This document shows positions 6,157-6,923 of a stretch of DNA of 6,923 nt, one piece after another; the first letter of the stretch is position 1, and each line of letters begins with the position of its first letter. The notes under the pieces are model-generated. The model worked only from the letters and a program-made list of their open reading frames with translations. It ran no database searches and was not told the origin of the DNA. Position numbers and translations under genes: made by a program. The DNA comes from DASZTU01 sp035493835 (lineage in GTDB: Bacteria > Pseudomonadota > Alphaproteobacteria > Rhizobiales > Devosiaceae). The stretch spans positions 1 to 6,923 of the forward strand of contig DATJHO010000126.1 of the NCBI GenBank assembly GCA_035493835.1, written 5' to 3'.

Positions 6157-6185
6157 TTGACAGCCGCCCCGACCTTGCCCTAGTT
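6157..6185 (+). promoter_or_regulatory. Likely sigma-70-type promoter of the tRNA-Leu gene
   Basis: A perfect TTGACA lies at 6157-6162, followed 17 bases later by CTAGTT (6180-6185), acceptable as an alphaproteobacterial -10. It sits about 46 bases upstream of the mature tRNA 5' end. Confidence 0.55.
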
Positions 6186-6231
6186 AGCGGCGCGCCGGTG
6201 CACATTCGCTTCGGCAGACGTCCGTTGTCGT

Positions 6232-6316
6232 GCCCCGGTGGCGGAATTGGTAGACGCGCACGGTTCAGGTCCGTGTGATGAAAGTCGTGGAAGTTCGAGT
6301 CTTCTCCGGGGCACCA
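6232..6316 (+). tRNA. tRNA-Leu (anticodon CAG)
   Basis: The cloverleaf is clear. The acceptor stem pairs GCCCCGG (6232-6238) with CCGGGGC (6306-6312), followed by ACCA (6313-6316), so CCA is encoded. The anticodon stem is CACGG/CCGTG (6259-6263 and 6271-6275) around the 7-base loop TTCAGGT, giving anticodon CAG at 6266-6268, which reads CUG leucine codons. The long variable arm (TGATGAAAGTCG region) is of the type II tRNA form expected for leucine. The T arm is GGAAG, loop TTCGAGT, CTTCT. Its 3' end borders an integrase gene and is a probable phage/island attachment site. Confidence 0.97.
6290..6316 (+). other. Probable attachment site at the tRNA-Leu 3' end
   Basis: Tyrosine integrases of islands and prophages commonly recombine at the 3' end of a tRNA gene, and an integrase gene begins about 87 bases after this one. 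The T arm and acceptor 3' strand are intact, as expected when the incoming element restores the gene. The matching direct repeat at the far end would lie outside the window, so the limits are a guess. Confidence 0.4.
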
Positions 6317-6318
6317 AC

Positions 6319-6339
6319 GATCAAGGAAGTACCTTGATC
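6319..6339 (+). terminator. Hairpin just after the tRNA-Leu gene
   Basis: GATCAAGG (6319-6326), loop AAGTA, CCTTGATC (6332-6339) is a perfect 8-bp stem starting 3 bases after the CCA end. There is no T tract directly after it (TTTTT occurs only at 6365-6369), so termination is possible but not proven. It could instead be an arm-type recognition site for the integrase. Confidence 0.4.
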
Positions 6340-6402
6340 TGGCTAGATATTTGGTCTTGCTGAGGTTTTTGCGCACCCGACTGTCACACACGGGTGTCAC
6401 GC

Positions 6403-6923
6403 ATGGTACTAACGATGGCTAGGCCCGCGAGCCGGAAAAGCTCGTCCCACCGCCAGTTCAGGCAACCCATTCCCGCTGATGTGAAGGCCCGAGCCGTCGG
6501 GACAGTTCTTGTGGTTCGCGTGGGGGATCAAGAGGCCGCCTGCCGCGTCACCTCGGCGACTGACACAATCCAGTTCTCGCTGCGCACCCGAGACCCCGTT
6601 GAGGCCAAGTCTCGCCATGCCGTGGCCCTCGCCCATGTCGAAGCGCACTGGAAGGCCCTCCGCGAAGGGCCTGTCCGGCTTCAGCAACGCGAGATCGTCG
6701 CCCCTGCGGGTGAAGTTTAACGGGACTTGATGGCCCGCTTCCAGGACGACCCGGGTGCCCCTGATCGGTGGGAGTACCTCCGCGGCATGTTGGAGCACAA
6801 CTTCGACCTTCTCTTCTCATCCGATCCGGCAGCGGCCCGAAACGATGGCGGTGGGGTTTGGCTCTCCATCCTTGATCAGGTCGCGGCGCGGCACGCGGTG
6901 GTCTTCGACAGCAACAGCCGGGA
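6403..6923 (+). pseudogene. Tyrosine-recombinase-type site-specific integrase, N-terminal part, interrupted by in-frame TAA (3' end outside window)
   Basis: The product resembles rhizobial island/phage integrases that begin MARP...S..FRQxIPADV (DUF6538-like N-terminal region). Seen here are FRQPIPADVKARA (19-31), FSLRTRDPVEAKSRHAVALAHVEAHW (58-83) and REGPVRLQQREIVAPAGEV (87-105). A TAA at 6718-6720 falls where relatives have Tyr (GEVYRDL); after it the same frame continues without a stop to the window edge as RDLMARFQDDPGAPDRW and on. A single base change from TAC or TAT explains this. An ATG at 6730, 9 bases after the stop, could allow restart and yield a protein lacking the N-terminal region. 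The catalytic C-terminal domain (R-H-R-Y) would lie beyond the edge, so recombinase class is inferred. I prefer ATG 6403 (MVLTMARP) over GTG 6394 or ATG 6415; none has a good Shine-Dalgarno. Confidence 0.75.

Noticed and set aside
6110..6400. 96-codon minus-strand frame across the tRNA gene
   Set aside because: It covers the tRNA-Leu gene and spacer. The peptide contains WCPGEDSNFHDFHH-type sequence, which comes from antisense tRNA and is a common false gene call.

Overview
The window is GC-rich, has dense codon use, and carries a gene set typical of an alphaproteobacterium, most likely of the order Hyphomicrobiales (Rhizobiales). The clues are aerobic-type cobyric acid synthase, a GST/QueG/UppP cluster, an NDUFA9-like atypical SDR, and a rhizobial-type integrase next to a tRNA gene. 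The order is an inference from pattern memory, not from a search; nothing here fixes the genus.

Layout from left to right: the C-terminal half of cobQ (+, cut by the left edge); a 206-bp convergent spacer with an inverted pair of ATTCCCGC hairpins; then a minus-strand run read from right to left as gst-like, brnT, brnA and queG. A divergent promoter region separates gst from uppP (+). After uppP comes a ~139-bp non-coding element with imperfect terminal inverted repeats (MITE/REPIN-like), then an NDUFA9-like SDR gene (-). A divergent spacer leads to a small VOC-fold gene (+), a tRNA-Leu(CAG) gene (+) and the 5' part of a tyrosine-recombinase-type integrase (+) that is interrupted by an in-frame TAA and runs off the right edge.

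Most genes are housekeeping: cobalamin synthesis (CobQ), the cobalamin-dependent last step of queuosine synthesis (QueG), and undecaprenyl phosphate recycling (UppP). Two accessory intrusions stand out. First, a BrnT/BrnA type II toxin-antitoxin pair sits between gst and queG. The brnA stop overlaps the queG start (TAATG) and queG has no visible Shine-Dalgarno of its own, so queG translation appears to depend on brnA. The toxin C-terminus looks frameshifted: the residues expected to follow the 'SAR' motif lie in another frame. A perfect 12-bp palindrome upstream of brnT is a likely operator. Second, the tRNA-Leu 3' end is followed immediately by an integrase, the usual left edge of an integrated island, but the integrase carries a premature stop, so the element may be immobilised.

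I did not find a clearly new multi-gene system. The best leads are the toxin-antitoxin/queG coupling with a damaged toxin, and the interrupted integrase at the tRNA boundary.
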